From the NCBI GenBank assembly GCA_001507425.1, contig LMAJ01000017.1:1-64000 (forward strand): a DNA stretch of 64,000 nt, given 5' to 3'. This DNA comes from Flavobacteriaceae bacterium CRH. Lineage in GTDB: Bacteria > Bacteroidota > Bacteroidia > Flavobacteriales > Flavobacteriaceae. Below are positions 54,808-63,104 of the stretch, in pieces. Below the pieces are notes generated by a model. It saw only the letters and a list, made by a program, of their open reading frames with translations. It was not told the DNA's origin and ran no database searches. Numbering within the stretch: position 1 is the first letter of the stretch; each line of letters begins with the position of its first letter. A program made the translations under genes and the position numbers.

Positions 54808-55869
54808 ATGAGAAAAGTAATTTTATTTTGTGGTGTATTTGTTTTTTTAATGTCATTTAAAACAGTTAATTACAAGAATAAACTAGTGTTTGCTGGTGGC
54901 TTTACATCAATGACCATAGATACTTTGTTTCAGGATAAAATAAGCATAAGAGCTATTTTAATTGATAAAAATAAAGTTTGGTACGGAGCTGATAATTCTC
55001 GTTTTGGTTTTTATGATCTTGATAAAAGAGAGAAATTTGAAGAGCATATTTATAAAGATACACTTAAGTTAGAGTTTAGAAGTATTGCTCAAAATTCAAA
55101 AAATATATTTTTACTGAGTGTATCAAATCCTGCTTTGCTTTATTCAGTTTCAAAAAAAGACAACAAATTTAAATTAGTTTATAAAGAAGTTAATCCAAAA
55201 GTTTTTTACGATTGCATGCAATTCTGGAACGAAAAAGAAGGTATAGCAATTGGCGACCCAACAGAAGATACTTTTTCGATCATTGTAACCCGTGATGGAG
55301 GAGAAACCTGGACTAAACTATTGTCAGACAAATTACCAACAAATGCCAGCGGCGAATCTGCCTTTGCAGCAAGTAACACTAATATAGTGATACAAGGAGA
55401 TGATACATGGCTGGTTTCCGGTGGAAAAAAAGCACGTGTTTTTTATTCTCCTGATAAAGCAAAAACATGGAAGGTTGTTGAAACTCCAATTGTTCAGGGA
55501 AAAACGATGACGGGTATTTATACAGCTGATTTTTATGATTCTAAACGTGGATTTATAGCTGGTGGAGATTATGATCTTCCAAATAAAAAATCAGGAAATA
55601 AAGCTTTTACAATTGATGGTGGAAAAACATGGGAGCTGATAGGTCAGGATATGGGTTTTGGATACGCATCTTGTATCCAATATGTTCCTGGAGGAAATGG
55701 TAAAGAAATAATTTGTGTTGGCTCTGAAGGCATACAGTATTCTCAAAATGGCGGCCAAAACTGGACGCAATTGTCTACTGATTCTAAATTTTTTACGATT
55801 CGTTTTGTGAATAGAAATACTGCAATTGCAGCCGGATATAATAAAGTAGTCCGACTAAACTTTAAATAA
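54808..55869 (+). CDS. BNR/YCF48-like beta-propeller protein
   Basis: 353 residues with an N-terminal signal (VILFCGVFVFLMSFKTV). Asp-box repeats recur: TRDGGETWTKL (about 168), SPDKAKTWKVV, TIDGGKTWELI (about 270) and SQNGGQNWTQL (about 315). This gives a seven-bladed propeller like plant HCF136/Ycf48 or sialidase-type BNR proteins. The exported propeller probably binds a partner or glycan; no catalytic residues are identified. Confidence 0.85.
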   Translation: MRKVILFCGVFVFLMSFKTVNYKNKLVFAGGFTSMTIDTLFQDKISIRAILIDKNKVWYGADNSRFGFYDLDKREKFEEHIYKDTLKLEFRSIAQNSKNIFLLSVSNPALLYSVSKKDNKFKLVYKEVNPKVFYDCMQFWNEKEGIAIGDPTEDTFSIIVTRDGGETWTKLLSDKLPTNASGESAFAASNTNIVIQGDDTWLVSGGKKARVFYSPDKAKTWKVVETPIVQGKTMTGIYTADFYDSKRGFIAGGDYDLPNKKSGNKAFTIDGGKTWELIGQDMGFGYASCIQYVPGGNGKEIICVGSEGIQYSQNGGQNWTQLSTDSKFFTIRFVNRNTAIAAGYNKVVRLNFK

Positions 55870-55942
55870 AATAACAAGAACCCTAAATAATAAAGTAAGT
55901 ATTATTATATAGGGTTCCTGTCGCTGTTGTTTCTTTGTAATC

Positions 55943-56401
55943 TTAGTTTTTTCCTGCCTTGTCTCTGTATTGTTTTAACAATTTTCGGTTAAAATCGTCT
56001 TCAGATTTTTTAAGCTTTAGTATTTTTTTTGCTGAAAGTACTTTTTTAAGATTCGTCATATATTTTTCTTTCAAAAAGTATAATTCTTTATCTGTGCTTT
56101 CTATTTGAGATAAAAGTGCAGCTGCCTCTTTTTCTGAAAGTGAATTGATATTATCATCATCCAATTTGCGTAAGTACGTTTTCATTTTATCGTGGCGCAA
56201 TTCAAATTGTTTGTCATCAAATGCATTATAAATAGGCCAGAATTTCTCTGCTTCAGTAGAAGTAAGTTCCAATTCAGTAGTTAAAAAAGAAACTTTATAT
56301 GCTTTAATTTTTTCACGTTTTTCATCATCTTTTTCATTTTGTGCATAAAATGAAAAAGAAACTAAAAACAATAATAACGGAAGTATATTTTTGATTTTCA
56401 T
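55943..56401 (-). CDS. Spy/CpxP-like periplasmic protein
   Basis: 152 residues. Signal peptide (ILPLLLFLVSFSFYAQ). The mature part is helical and charged with LTSTEAEKFWPIYNAFDD and AKKILKLKKSEDDFNRKLL, in the LTxxQ style of Spy/CpxP chaperones and of heavy-metal-resistance sensors. Third gene of the sigma-factor operon; may be its stress output or sensor. Confidence 0.75.
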   Translation of the reverse strand: MKIKNILPLLLFLVSFSFYAQNEKDDEKREKIKAYKVSFLTTELELTSTEAEKFWPIYNAFDDKQFELRHDKMKTYLRKLDDDNINSLSEKEAAALLSQIESTDKELYFLKEKYMTNLKKVLSAKKILKLKKSEDDFNRKLLKQYRDKAGKN

Positions 56402-56417
56402 CTTTTTAAATTTAGTT

Positions 56418-56831
56418 TTATTCTGAAATTAAATTTTCAATATTTGGGCTTGAAGATAAAATGTCTTCTAAGGTTTCCTGTTCAAGAGCCACGCTTTTAT
56501 TAAGTTTATCTATATCTTTTGTGTCCAATTCTTTAATTAAATCATATTGGTTCAAATTAGACTGATAAGATAAATAAGTCTCCAAAGTAGCTTCGTCAAG
56601 ATCTTTCGATGTGTTATTGTAATTGTTTACAATAGGAATCATTAAAGCAATACCGACAACTGCAGCAGCAAGCAGGGTAATAACCTTTTTACGTTTGTAA
56701 ATCGGAATTACTTTTACTTCTGTTTCATTAATTTGCTGTAGAACTTTTGTCGAAAAATCATCAAAGTAATGATCCGGAGTTTTAAATCCAGATGTGATTT
56801 TCGGTTCGTTTTCTAATTTAAATGCTTTCAT
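56418..56831 (-). CDS. Putative anti-sigma factor-like membrane protein
   Basis: 137 residues. A cytosolic N-terminus (FKTPDHYFDDFSTKVLQQI), one membrane helix (VITLLAAAVVGIALMIPIV, about 50-68) and a short acidic periplasmic domain. It sits 33 bp after an ECF sigma gene. The position and topology suggest it binds that sigma factor; no classic zinc anti-sigma motif is seen. Confidence 0.6.
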   Translation of the reverse strand: MKAFKLENEPKITSGFKTPDHYFDDFSTKVLQQINETEVKVIPIYKRKKVITLLAAAVVGIALMIPIVNNYNNTSKDLDEATLETYLSYQSNLNQYDLIKELDTKDIDKLNKSVALEQETLEDILSSSPNIENLISE

Positions 56832-56864
56832 AATGTTTATAAGATATGTTTTATAACAAAAGGT

Positions 56865-57407
56865 TTAATTTGAAGTAACATATAATTCAATTTTTTTTAC
56901 CGCATGATGATAAGATGCTTTCAATGCACCAACTGAAGTGCCGAGAATTTCTGCAATTTCTTCATATTTTAGTTCTTGAAAATATTTCATTTTAAAAACT
57001 AATTGTTGCTTTTCCGGTAATGTTACAATGGCTTTTTGGAGTTTAATCTGAATTTCATCTCCATCAAAATATACATCGGCTTTTAAATTATCAATGGTTT
57101 TGTTTTGTAAAGCTTCAGACGTTAACCCGTTTAACTTCGCTTTTTGATTCAAAAAAGTCAACGCTTCATTGGTTGCAATGCGATACATCCAGGAAAAAAG
57201 CTTGCTTTCTCCTTTAAAGTTTTTTAAGTACTGAAATACTTTTACAAAAGTGTTTTGTAAAACATCATCGGCATCATCATGATTCAAAACAATATTTCGA
57301 ATATGAGAATACAACGGTTTTTGATAATCGGACAAGAGTTTTTGAAACGCTGTGTTTTGCGTTTTAGGATCTAATAATTGCGCTATAAATTCCTTCTCGT
57401 CTGTCAA
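56865..57407 (-). CDS. ECF-type RNA polymerase sigma factor
   Basis: 180 residues. Region 2 (about 25-95: DADDVLQNTFVKVFQYLKNF, KLFSWMYRIATNEALTFLN) and region 4 (about 125-175: LPEKQQLVFKMKYFQELKYE, EIAEILGTSVGALKASYHHA) are clear. First gene of a three-gene operon with the anti-sigma-like and Spy-like proteins, likely controlling an envelope response. Confidence 0.92.
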   Translation of the reverse strand: MTDEKEFIAQLLDPKTQNTAFQKLLSDYQKPLYSHIRNIVLNHDDADDVLQNTFVKVFQYLKNFKGESKLFSWMYRIATNEALTFLNQKAKLNGLTSEALQNKTIDNLKADVYFDGDEIQIKLQKAIVTLPEKQQLVFKMKYFQELKYEEIAEILGTSVGALKASYHHAVKKIELYVTSN

Positions 57408-57470
57408 CCTTTGTCATTTATCAAGTTAGAATGAATTTACAACAAAAGGTTTAATCTTTCCTCAATTATT

Positions 57471-58673
57471 TTAGAATTCAGATTGTTCTTCCTCTGTTTT
57501 TTGTGCAGGAGTAGTAGTAGCGGGTTTTTGTTGTACCGGTTTTTGTGTTGCAGGTTTTTGCGTTGCAGGTTTTTGTGTCGCAGGCGCTTGTGTTGCTGGT
57601 GTTTCCGTTTGCGGTTCAGATGTGTAAACAGGTTCTGCTACAACAGGTACAACTTTAGGTATTGTTGGGAAATAAAATTCAGTCTCTAATTTCGACGGGC
57701 TTTTTACGTCTAATTTACTCACAGTTAGAATTTCAAGATGAGACCAGCTTAAATCCGGAGTGATTTTTTCTTTGTTTATAAAAGCTGTAGTTTTTGTAAT
57801 TGCTTCCTTAGAATGCGTGTAATCTCCTGTCAGGGTAGTTTTTACCGCTTCAAAACCATTTAATTTTCCGGATAAGATATCACTTCCGGCGCTTATTGAA
57901 ATTTCTTTGTTTATAGGTAAACAAATAGAAATTTTAGCCAATCCGGTTGTTGTGTTGTAAGTGTGGTAGATAATAAAAGGTTTTCCACTTGTTTGTAACC
58001 CATTTGTTTCACTAAAGTGAATAAGTTTTGGTATTACAACTCGGGCATTTTTATTGACTTTCGCAATTTCACTTGTAAAAGTCTGTTTTATATAAGGTGT
58101 TTCTGTTTTTTGTACCACACCGTTTACCTGAACAGCAAAAGTTCTTGTTTCAAAATCTAAATTTTTGTCAATATTAGCAAGGCTTTTTTCGTAAATAGTT
58201 CCAATTACATTGTCAGATCCGCCGTTTAGGGCCGTATAAACTTTAAATAAAAAGCTCATTGTTCCTTTAGCTTTCCAGGTGACAACTGTTTTACCGGCTA
58301 AAGTGTCTTTAAAAGTCCAGTTTATATCAGCTTCTGTACCATTAAATTTTGTTTTTTGCTCAATACTTTCACCGTCTTTTGTTTTAATTGTAATTGTATT
58401 TCCTACTCCTTCAGATCCTTCCCATGAATATGAGGCTCCGTTACCAACGGTTTTGGTCGGGAAATACATTTTCATTGCAGGATCTTCAATAGACCAAGAT
58501 TCAAAATCTTCGTAATTTCTAAGATCATTTACATAGTTATAAACGGTACTTCTAGGTGAATTAATCACTTTGCTTCTTTCTATCAAAAAATCTCCTTTTT
58601 GAGTAGCAACAAATACAGTAAGGGCAACCAGGGTTAGTAACGATAATAGAAATAGATATTTTAAAATCTTCAT
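57471..58673 (-). CDS. SRPBCC-family protein with Pro/Gln/Thr-rich tail
   Basis: 400 residues. An N-terminal hydrophobic helix is followed by a SRPBCC (START/polyketide-cyclase-like) domain: RSKVINSPRSTVYNYVNDLR, then WEGSEGVGNTITI and WTFKDTLAGKTVVTWKAKG. A second domain resembles GyrI-like effector-binding folds (KINKEISISAGSDI...). The tail (about 345-400) repeats ATQKP and is probably disordered. Ligand unknown. Confidence 0.75.
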   Translation of the reverse strand: MKILKYLFLLSLLTLVALTVFVATQKGDFLIERSKVINSPRSTVYNYVNDLRNYEDFESWSIEDPAMKMYFPTKTVGNGASYSWEGSEGVGNTITIKTKDGESIEQKTKFNGTEADINWTFKDTLAGKTVVTWKAKGTMSFLFKVYTALNGGSDNVIGTIYEKSLANIDKNLDFETRTFAVQVNGVVQKTETPYIKQTFTSEIAKVNKNARVVIPKLIHFSETNGLQTSGKPFIIYHTYNTTTGLAKISICLPINKEISISAGSDILSGKLNGFEAVKTTLTGDYTHSKEAITKTTAFINKEKITPDLSWSHLEILTVSKLDVKSPSKLETEFYFPTIPKVVPVVAEPVYTSEPQTETPATQAPATQKPATQKPATQKPVQQKPATTTPAQKTEEEQSEF

Positions 58674-58851
58674 TGTGCAGTTTATTTGGTGTCGTAAAGT
58701 TATAAATTTATTGCTAGTCTTTGCGAATAACGTAAAAATAAAACGGTACTTTTAGTTGATCAAAAAAGTTTAAACAGAACGGGTGTAAAGAAACTTTAGT
58801 ATTAAACCGTTATTTCTGTTTGGATTTTAAATATAGAAATAAATTCTGGAA

Positions 58852-59061
58852 TTATCTTTTAAAAAAGAATTTGATCACAAATAAAATGGCAATAAAAAGT
58901 AAAAAAATCAGTAATACTTTATAATTTCCTTTGTAAAAAATTTTGTGAAGTGCGAGATCTTTTCGATATGCAAAAATCATAACGATTACAAATGCAATAA
59001 AAAAACAGACTGCGAATATTAATTGGCCTTGGCTAAACATAGTTGAAATTATTTTTGACAA
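58852..59061 (-). CDS. Small two-helix membrane protein
   Basis: 69 residues: two hydrophobic helices (LIFAVCFFIAFVIVMIFAY and VLLIFLLFIAILFVIKFFF) joined by a basic loop (RKDLALHKIFYKGNYK). Common unannotated type in flavobacteria. No operon partner. Confidence 0.6.
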   Translation of the reverse strand: MSKIISTMFSQGQLIFAVCFFIAFVIVMIFAYRKDLALHKIFYKGNYKVLLIFLLFIAILFVIKFFFKR

Positions 59062-59132
59062 ATTTAGAGAATTGTATACGAATAGTTACTAATTTGGTAT
59101 TCCAATTAATTAAATAAAATTATCACCGAGAT

Positions 59133-59513
59133 ATGAAAAAGCAAATAGACGCAGTAAAAGAATTTCATACTGCTTTTAAAATAGGACATAGTGAAACTCC
59201 AATTGCTGATGTGGGAGAAACTAAAAAATACCTTCGTTATAATTTAATGAAGGAAGAAAATGAAGAATATCTTGATGCGGTTCAAAAAAATGATTTGGTA
59301 GAAATTGCTGATGCATTGGGAGATATGATGTATATTTTGTGCGGAACTATTATTGAACACGGTTTGCAGGACAAAATAGAAGCTGTTTTTGATGAAATTC
59401 AGAGAAGTAATATGAGTAAACTTGGTGAAGACGGACAACCCATTTATCGTGAAGACGGAAAAGTGATGAAAGGCCCAAATTATTTTAAACCTGATTTTTC
59501 TAAATTACTATAA
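59133..59513 (+). CDS. MazG-like nucleotide pyrophosphohydrolase
   Basis: 126 residues. The metal-binding motif is seen as EENEEYLDAVQKNDLVEIAD and ALGDMMYILCG (E-x-x-E...E-x-x-D), the all-alpha NTP pyrophosphohydrolase signature. It would hydrolyse non-standard or excess nucleotides. A terminator follows directly. Confidence 0.82.
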   Translation: MKKQIDAVKEFHTAFKIGHSETPIADVGETKKYLRYNLMKEENEEYLDAVQKNDLVEIADALGDMMYILCGTIIEHGLQDKIEAVFDEIQRSNMSKLGEDGQPIYREDGKVMKGPNYFKPDFSKLL

Positions 59514-59516
59514 CTA

Positions 59517-59549
59517 AAAATCCCTAATTCTAAATGTATTAGGGATTTT
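59517..59549. terminator. Bidirectional terminator
   Basis: AAAATCCCTAAT (59517-59528) pairs with ATTAGGGATTTT (59538-59549). It lies between the convergent MazG-like and DUF4406 genes. Confidence 0.85.
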
Positions 59550-59564
59550 AATTTTAAGATTTTG

Positions 59565-59921
59565 TTACTCCACATTTGGAATGTCTTCCAATTTATAATA
59601 AATTTTTAAGCCTCGTTCTGTGGCAATTCGAACATCATTATCTGCTCCTTTAGATTCGCCTTCGAGTCTAAGAACTGCATCACATTTTTCAAGAAGGCGA
59701 TGAGCAACAGGATATTGTATTTCGTCCCAAACGCTGTCGCCAATATGTTTGGAACCCGCTAAATGAAGCAATGGTAAAGCGAGCCATTCTCCAATTATGG
59801 GTAAATGCCCCATTCTGAATAAAGGAAGCGCTACAGCTTCTAATTTCTCTAAATTCTTTTGAATTAATTTGGGATCATCATTTGTTCCACCTCTGTACGG
59901 TCCTGCAATAAGTATAAGCAT
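59565..59921 (-). CDS. DUF4406-like protein (nucleoside 2-deoxyribosyltransferase fold)
   Basis: 118 residues from the ATG at 59921 (MLILIAGPYRGG); the ATG at 59945 adds eight polar residues. The opening IAGPYRGG, the middle DEIQYPVAHRLLEKCDAVLR, and EGESKGADNDVRIATERGLK fit the 2-deoxyribosyltransferase-like fold that recognises nucleotides. Reaction not known. Confidence 0.7.
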   Translation of the reverse strand: MLILIAGPYRGGTNDDPKLIQKNLEKLEAVALPLFRMGHLPIIGEWLALPLLHLAGSKHIGDSVWDEIQYPVAHRLLEKCDAVLRLEGESKGADNDVRIATERGLKIYYKLEDIPNVE

Positions 59922-59989
59922 ATCTGTATGTTTTTTACAAAGCACGTGAAGTTATTAGTGTAAAAAAATAATGTAGTTTAAGAAAATGC

Positions 59990-60568
59990 TTATTTATTTT
60001 TATTGGCTCGAATCATGCTCAAAAATTCTGGTGTAATTCCTAAATAAGAAGCGATTTGTTTTTGCGTAACTTGTTTTGCTACTTGAGGATATTTGTCGAG
60101 AAAAATATAATAGCGCTGTTCTGCAGAAAGCGAAAGGTTTTGAATAACCCTTAATTGTTCTCTTATGTAAGCATTTTGCATAATAATCCTGAAAAATCGC
60201 TCAAATTTTGGAATTTTAAGATACAGTTCGTCTAAGTCTTCTTTTTGTAAATGAAAAATAATACTTTCTTCAATCGTTTCGATATTCAACATGGCAGGTT
60301 GTTGGTTTATAAAACACGACATATCCGTAATCCACCAGTCAGAAATGGCAAACATTATCGTTGCTTCTTTTCCTTCAGGATCTCTGTAAAAAGCCCTTAA
60401 TGTTCCGGATTGTACAAAATTTATCGTTTTGCAAATTTCTCCTTCTTTTAAAATATTGCTTTTTTTAGGGTATTTTTTTTCCTTCAAAATCGAAAGAAAA
60501 TAGGCTTTTTCATTTTCGTCAAGCGAAATATGTTTAGCAATATTTTTTAAAATCAGATTTTGAACCAT
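59990..60568 (-). CDS. Crp/Fnr-family transcriptional regulator
   Basis: 192 residues. The N-terminal cyclic-nucleotide-binding-like barrel (PKKSNILKEGEICKTINFVQ, SGTLRAFYRDPEGKEATIMF) lacks clear cAMP-binding arginine. The C-terminal helix-turn-helix is TQKQIASYLGITPEFLSMIR. No Fnr cysteines. Small Crp-like activators of this kind are frequent in Bacteroidota; the signal is unknown. Confidence 0.85.
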   Translation of the reverse strand: MVQNLILKNIAKHISLDENEKAYFLSILKEKKYPKKSNILKEGEICKTINFVQSGTLRAFYRDPEGKEATIMFAISDWWITDMSCFINQQPAMLNIETIEESIIFHLQKEDLDELYLKIPKFERFFRIIMQNAYIREQLRVIQNLSLSAEQRYYIFLDKYPQVAKQVTQKQIASYLGITPEFLSMIRANKNK

Positions 60569-60604
60569 TCTTAATGTTGTTTAGAAACAAATGTAAAAAA
60601 AAAG

Positions 60605-60640
60605 AAGCCCGACGTACGAGTGTATCGAAACGTCGGGCTT
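60605..60640. terminator. Terminator after ilvE
   Basis: AAGCCCGACGT (60605-60615) pairs with ACGTCGGGCTT (60630-60640), with an A-run on the left that serves as U-run on the minus strand. Confidence 0.85.
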
Positions 60641-60663
60641 GTGTTATTTTAAACGACTTTTAG

Positions 60664-61734
60664 TTATTGCACTTTAACAGTCCATCCAAAAGTATCTTCA
60701 GAAAGTTTGTTTTGAAGATTTGTTAGTTTTTCTTTTAATAGAGAAGCATAAGAGTTTTCAACCGGAGTCATTTCATAATAAACATCCTGATACGAGAAAC
60801 CTTTAATTACACTAATAACTGCTGCAGTTCCGGCTCCAAAAATTTCTTTCAAAGATCCGTTTTTAGCAGCTTCAACCAATTCTGAAACAATTACCGGACG
60901 AACATCAACATTCAAACCTTCTTTTTGGGCCATTTCTATCAAACTTTTTCTGGTAATACCATCCAAAATTCTTTCGCTTGTTGGAGCAGTCAATAAAGTA
61001 TCGTTAATTCTAAAGAAAACGTTCATTGTACCCGCTTCTTCTAATTTAGTATGCGTTGCATCATCTGTCCAGATAACTTGTTGAAAACCATCTTTGTTTG
61101 CAAGGTTAGTTGGGTAAAATTGCGCAGCGTAATTTCCGGCTGCTTTTGCAGCACCAATTCCACCATTTGCAGCTCTACTATAATGTTCAGCAATAATTAC
61201 TTTTACTTCACCTGAATAATATGATTTTGCAGGAGAAAGTAAAATCATAAATTTATATTCATCAGAAGGATTTGCGATAACGCCAGCGCCAGTTGCAATC
61301 ATAAACGGACGAATGTACATACTGCTTCCGTTTCCTTTTTGAATCCATTCCTGGTCTATTTTCAATAATTCATTTAAACCGTCCATAAAAATAGATTCCG
61401 GAACTTCTGGCATTGCCATACGTACTGCAGAACTATTAAAACGTTTGTAGTTTTCATCTGGTCTAAACAACCAAACATCATTATTGCCATCTTTATAAGC
61501 TTTCATTCCTTCAAAAATAGCTTGTCCGTAATGAAAGACTTTTGAAGAAGGGTCCATTAAAATAGGAGCATAAGGCTTAATGACAGGATTTTGCCATTCT
61601 CCATCTTTAAAATCACATTCGAATAAATGGTCTGTAAAAACAGCACCAAAGCTTAAGTTTTCAAAGTCTACTGCGCTTATTTTTGACGAAGTAGCTTTTC
61701 TGATTTCAATTTTGCTTGTTTGAGTTGTACTCAT
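60664..61734 (-). CDS. ilvE: Branched-chain amino acid aminotransferase
   Basis: 356 residues, PLP fold type IV. Catalytic lysine lies in GGIGAAKAAGNYAAQFYP (about 194-211), and EAGTMNVFFRIND and LDGITRKSLIEMA are family motifs. Substrate region GQAIFEGMKAYK near the N-terminus. It transfers the amino group between glutamate and Leu/Ile/Val keto acids. Longer than E. coli IlvE, as in the type II (mitochondrial-like) group. Confidence 0.93.
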   Translation of the reverse strand: MSTTQTSKIEIRKATSSKISAVDFENLSFGAVFTDHLFECDFKDGEWQNPVIKPYAPILMDPSSKVFHYGQAIFEGMKAYKDGNNDVWLFRPDENYKRFNSSAVRMAMPEVPESIFMDGLNELLKIDQEWIQKGNGSSMYIRPFMIATGAGVIANPSDEYKFMILLSPAKSYYSGEVKVIIAEHYSRAANGGIGAAKAAGNYAAQFYPTNLANKDGFQQVIWTDDATHTKLEEAGTMNVFFRINDTLLTAPTSERILDGITRKSLIEMAQKEGLNVDVRPVIVSELVEAAKNGSLKEIFGAGTAAVISVIKGFSYQDVYYEMTPVENSYASLLKEKLTNLQNKLSEDTFGWTVKVQ

Positions 61735-62040
61735 AGTAATGTTGGTTTTTATGTAATTTTCATCATCAATAAAAATTCTAAAGTGATGATTTGGTGTAAA
61801 ATAGAATTTATTAAATGCAAAATTAAGTAAAAATATATTATTTATTTAGTAAAACTGCATTATTCGCCATGTTTCAATGAGATTTATTTATCTTATAATA
61901 AACTTAAATTTTTAGGATAGTTTTATAAAGAATTTATGAAAAAACTATCTATTTTTAAGGCTTTACGCATTAGTTTTGTCTAAATTTGACTAGGGATTTT
62001 ATTGGCAAATCGATAAAATCCGGATATAAATTTCATAAAA
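61735..62040. other. Divergent intergenic region ilvE-mnmD
   Basis: About 300 bp of AT-rich sequence. A minus-strand TAATTTTG (61818-61825) fits a -7 element for ilvE. No leader peptide or attenuator with Leu/Ile/Val codons was recognised. Confidence 0.4.
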
Positions 62041-62706
62041 GTGGAAAGAGAAATAATTAAGACGCTGGATGGTTCTACAACTATTCATATAAAGGAGTGG
62101 GATGAATGTTATCATTCTAAACATGGTGCAATTCAGGAAGCGAAACATGTTTTTATAAAAAACGGACTTTCATTGTTTGAAAATAATCCTGTTACAATTC
62201 TTGAAATTGGTTTTGGAACTGGTTTAAATGCTTTTATTACTTTTTTAGAAGCAACTCAAAAAAAGCAAAAAATTGATTATGTTGGAGTAGAAGCATACCC
62301 GGTTGATGAAAAAGAAGTTTTAGAAATGAATTATGTTGCTGAACTCGACGCATTGGAATTTGAGAACATTTTTGAGAAAATGCATAAATGCGAATGGAAT
62401 AAGAAAACCGAAATTTGCGAAGTCTTTTCGTTAACCAAAAGGAAACAATTTTTTGATGAAATAAACGATTTTGAAATTTTTGATTTGATTTACTTTGATG
62501 CCTTCGGATATCGCGTTCAGCCGGAGCTTTGGAGTACTGAAATTTTTCAGAAAATGTACGATAGTTTAAAACCAAATGGTGTTTTGGTAACTTACGCTGC
62601 ACGTGGAGTTGTTAAAATAAGTATGATAGAAGTTGGATTTACTGTAGAAAAATTGGCAGGTCCTCCAGGAAAACGTGAGATGTTTAGAGCTTTTAAAAAT
62701 GTTTAA
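62041..62706 (+). CDS. mnmD: tRNA U34 methyltransferase MnmD-like
   Basis: 221 residues from a GTG start; no ATG precedes the conserved beginning. DUF752-type methyltransferase: a SAM motif ILEIGFGTGLNAFITFLEA (about 56-74), IYFDAFGYRVQPELWS (about 158-173) and GVLVTYAARGVVK plus GPPGKREMFRA at the end. It performs the last methylation of mnm5s2U34. The FAD oxidase half (MnmC1) is absent, as usual in Bacteroidota. Confidence 0.85.
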   Translation: MEREIIKTLDGSTTIHIKEWDECYHSKHGAIQEAKHVFIKNGLSLFENNPVTILEIGFGTGLNAFITFLEATQKKQKIDYVGVEAYPVDEKEVLEMNYVAELDALEFENIFEKMHKCEWNKKTEICEVFSLTKRKQFFDEINDFEIFDLIYFDAFGYRVQPELWSTEIFQKMYDSLKPNGVLVTYAARGVVKISMIEVGFTVEKLAGPPGKREMFRAFKNV

Positions 62707-62818
62707 ATGAGTTATTTATAATTATTCTATATTGATGTATCTGTATTAAGAAAACGTATTCGTTGCTAATTTTTTAAAAATAATAAGTTAAAAAGCGTGC
62801 GTATGAATGATATTTGTT

Positions 62819-62826
62819 TACATTTG
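62819..62826 (+). promoter_or_regulatory. -7 element TACATTTG upstream of small ORF
   Basis: TAnnTTTG match 46 bp before the ATG at 62872; no clear -33 TTG. Confidence 0.35.
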
Positions 62827-62871
62827 TTGCGAGTTTAGAAATATAGATAACCCCCATAATCTTATTTTATT

Positions 62872-63069
62872 ATGTCAAAAATGATGTTTGATTACACGAA
62901 ATCAATACTTGAGAGAGTTAGTTTCGATCCGATACTTTTCTGTAAAGAATTAGAAAAAGCTATCAAAACCCTGTTACCATACGAAATGGAGCAATTGCAA
63001 GAATGGTTGTTAAATTTTATTATTGAAAAACCAGAACTAAAACAAAGTTTACTGCTAATTAAAGTATAA
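62872..63069 (+). CDS. Small conserved-looking hypothetical protein
   Basis: 65 residues, all-helical, acidic and leucine-rich (DPILFCKELEKAIKTLLPYE, MEQLQEWLLNFIIEKPELKQ). It has its own upstream -7 element and terminator, so it is likely expressed. No signal peptide, HTH or known domain. Confidence 0.6.
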   Translation: MSKMMFDYTKSILERVSFDPILFCKELEKAIKTLLPYEMEQLQEWLLNFIIEKPELKQSLLLIKV

Positions 63070-63101
63070 AAAAAAAGGAGCCAAATTGGCTCCTTTTTTT
63101 A
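63069..63101. terminator. Terminator hairpin
   Basis: A-run, GGAGCC-AAATT-GGCTCC stem, T-run; bidirectional between the small ORF and the convergent LysR gene. Confidence 0.88.
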
Positions 63102-63104
63102 TGG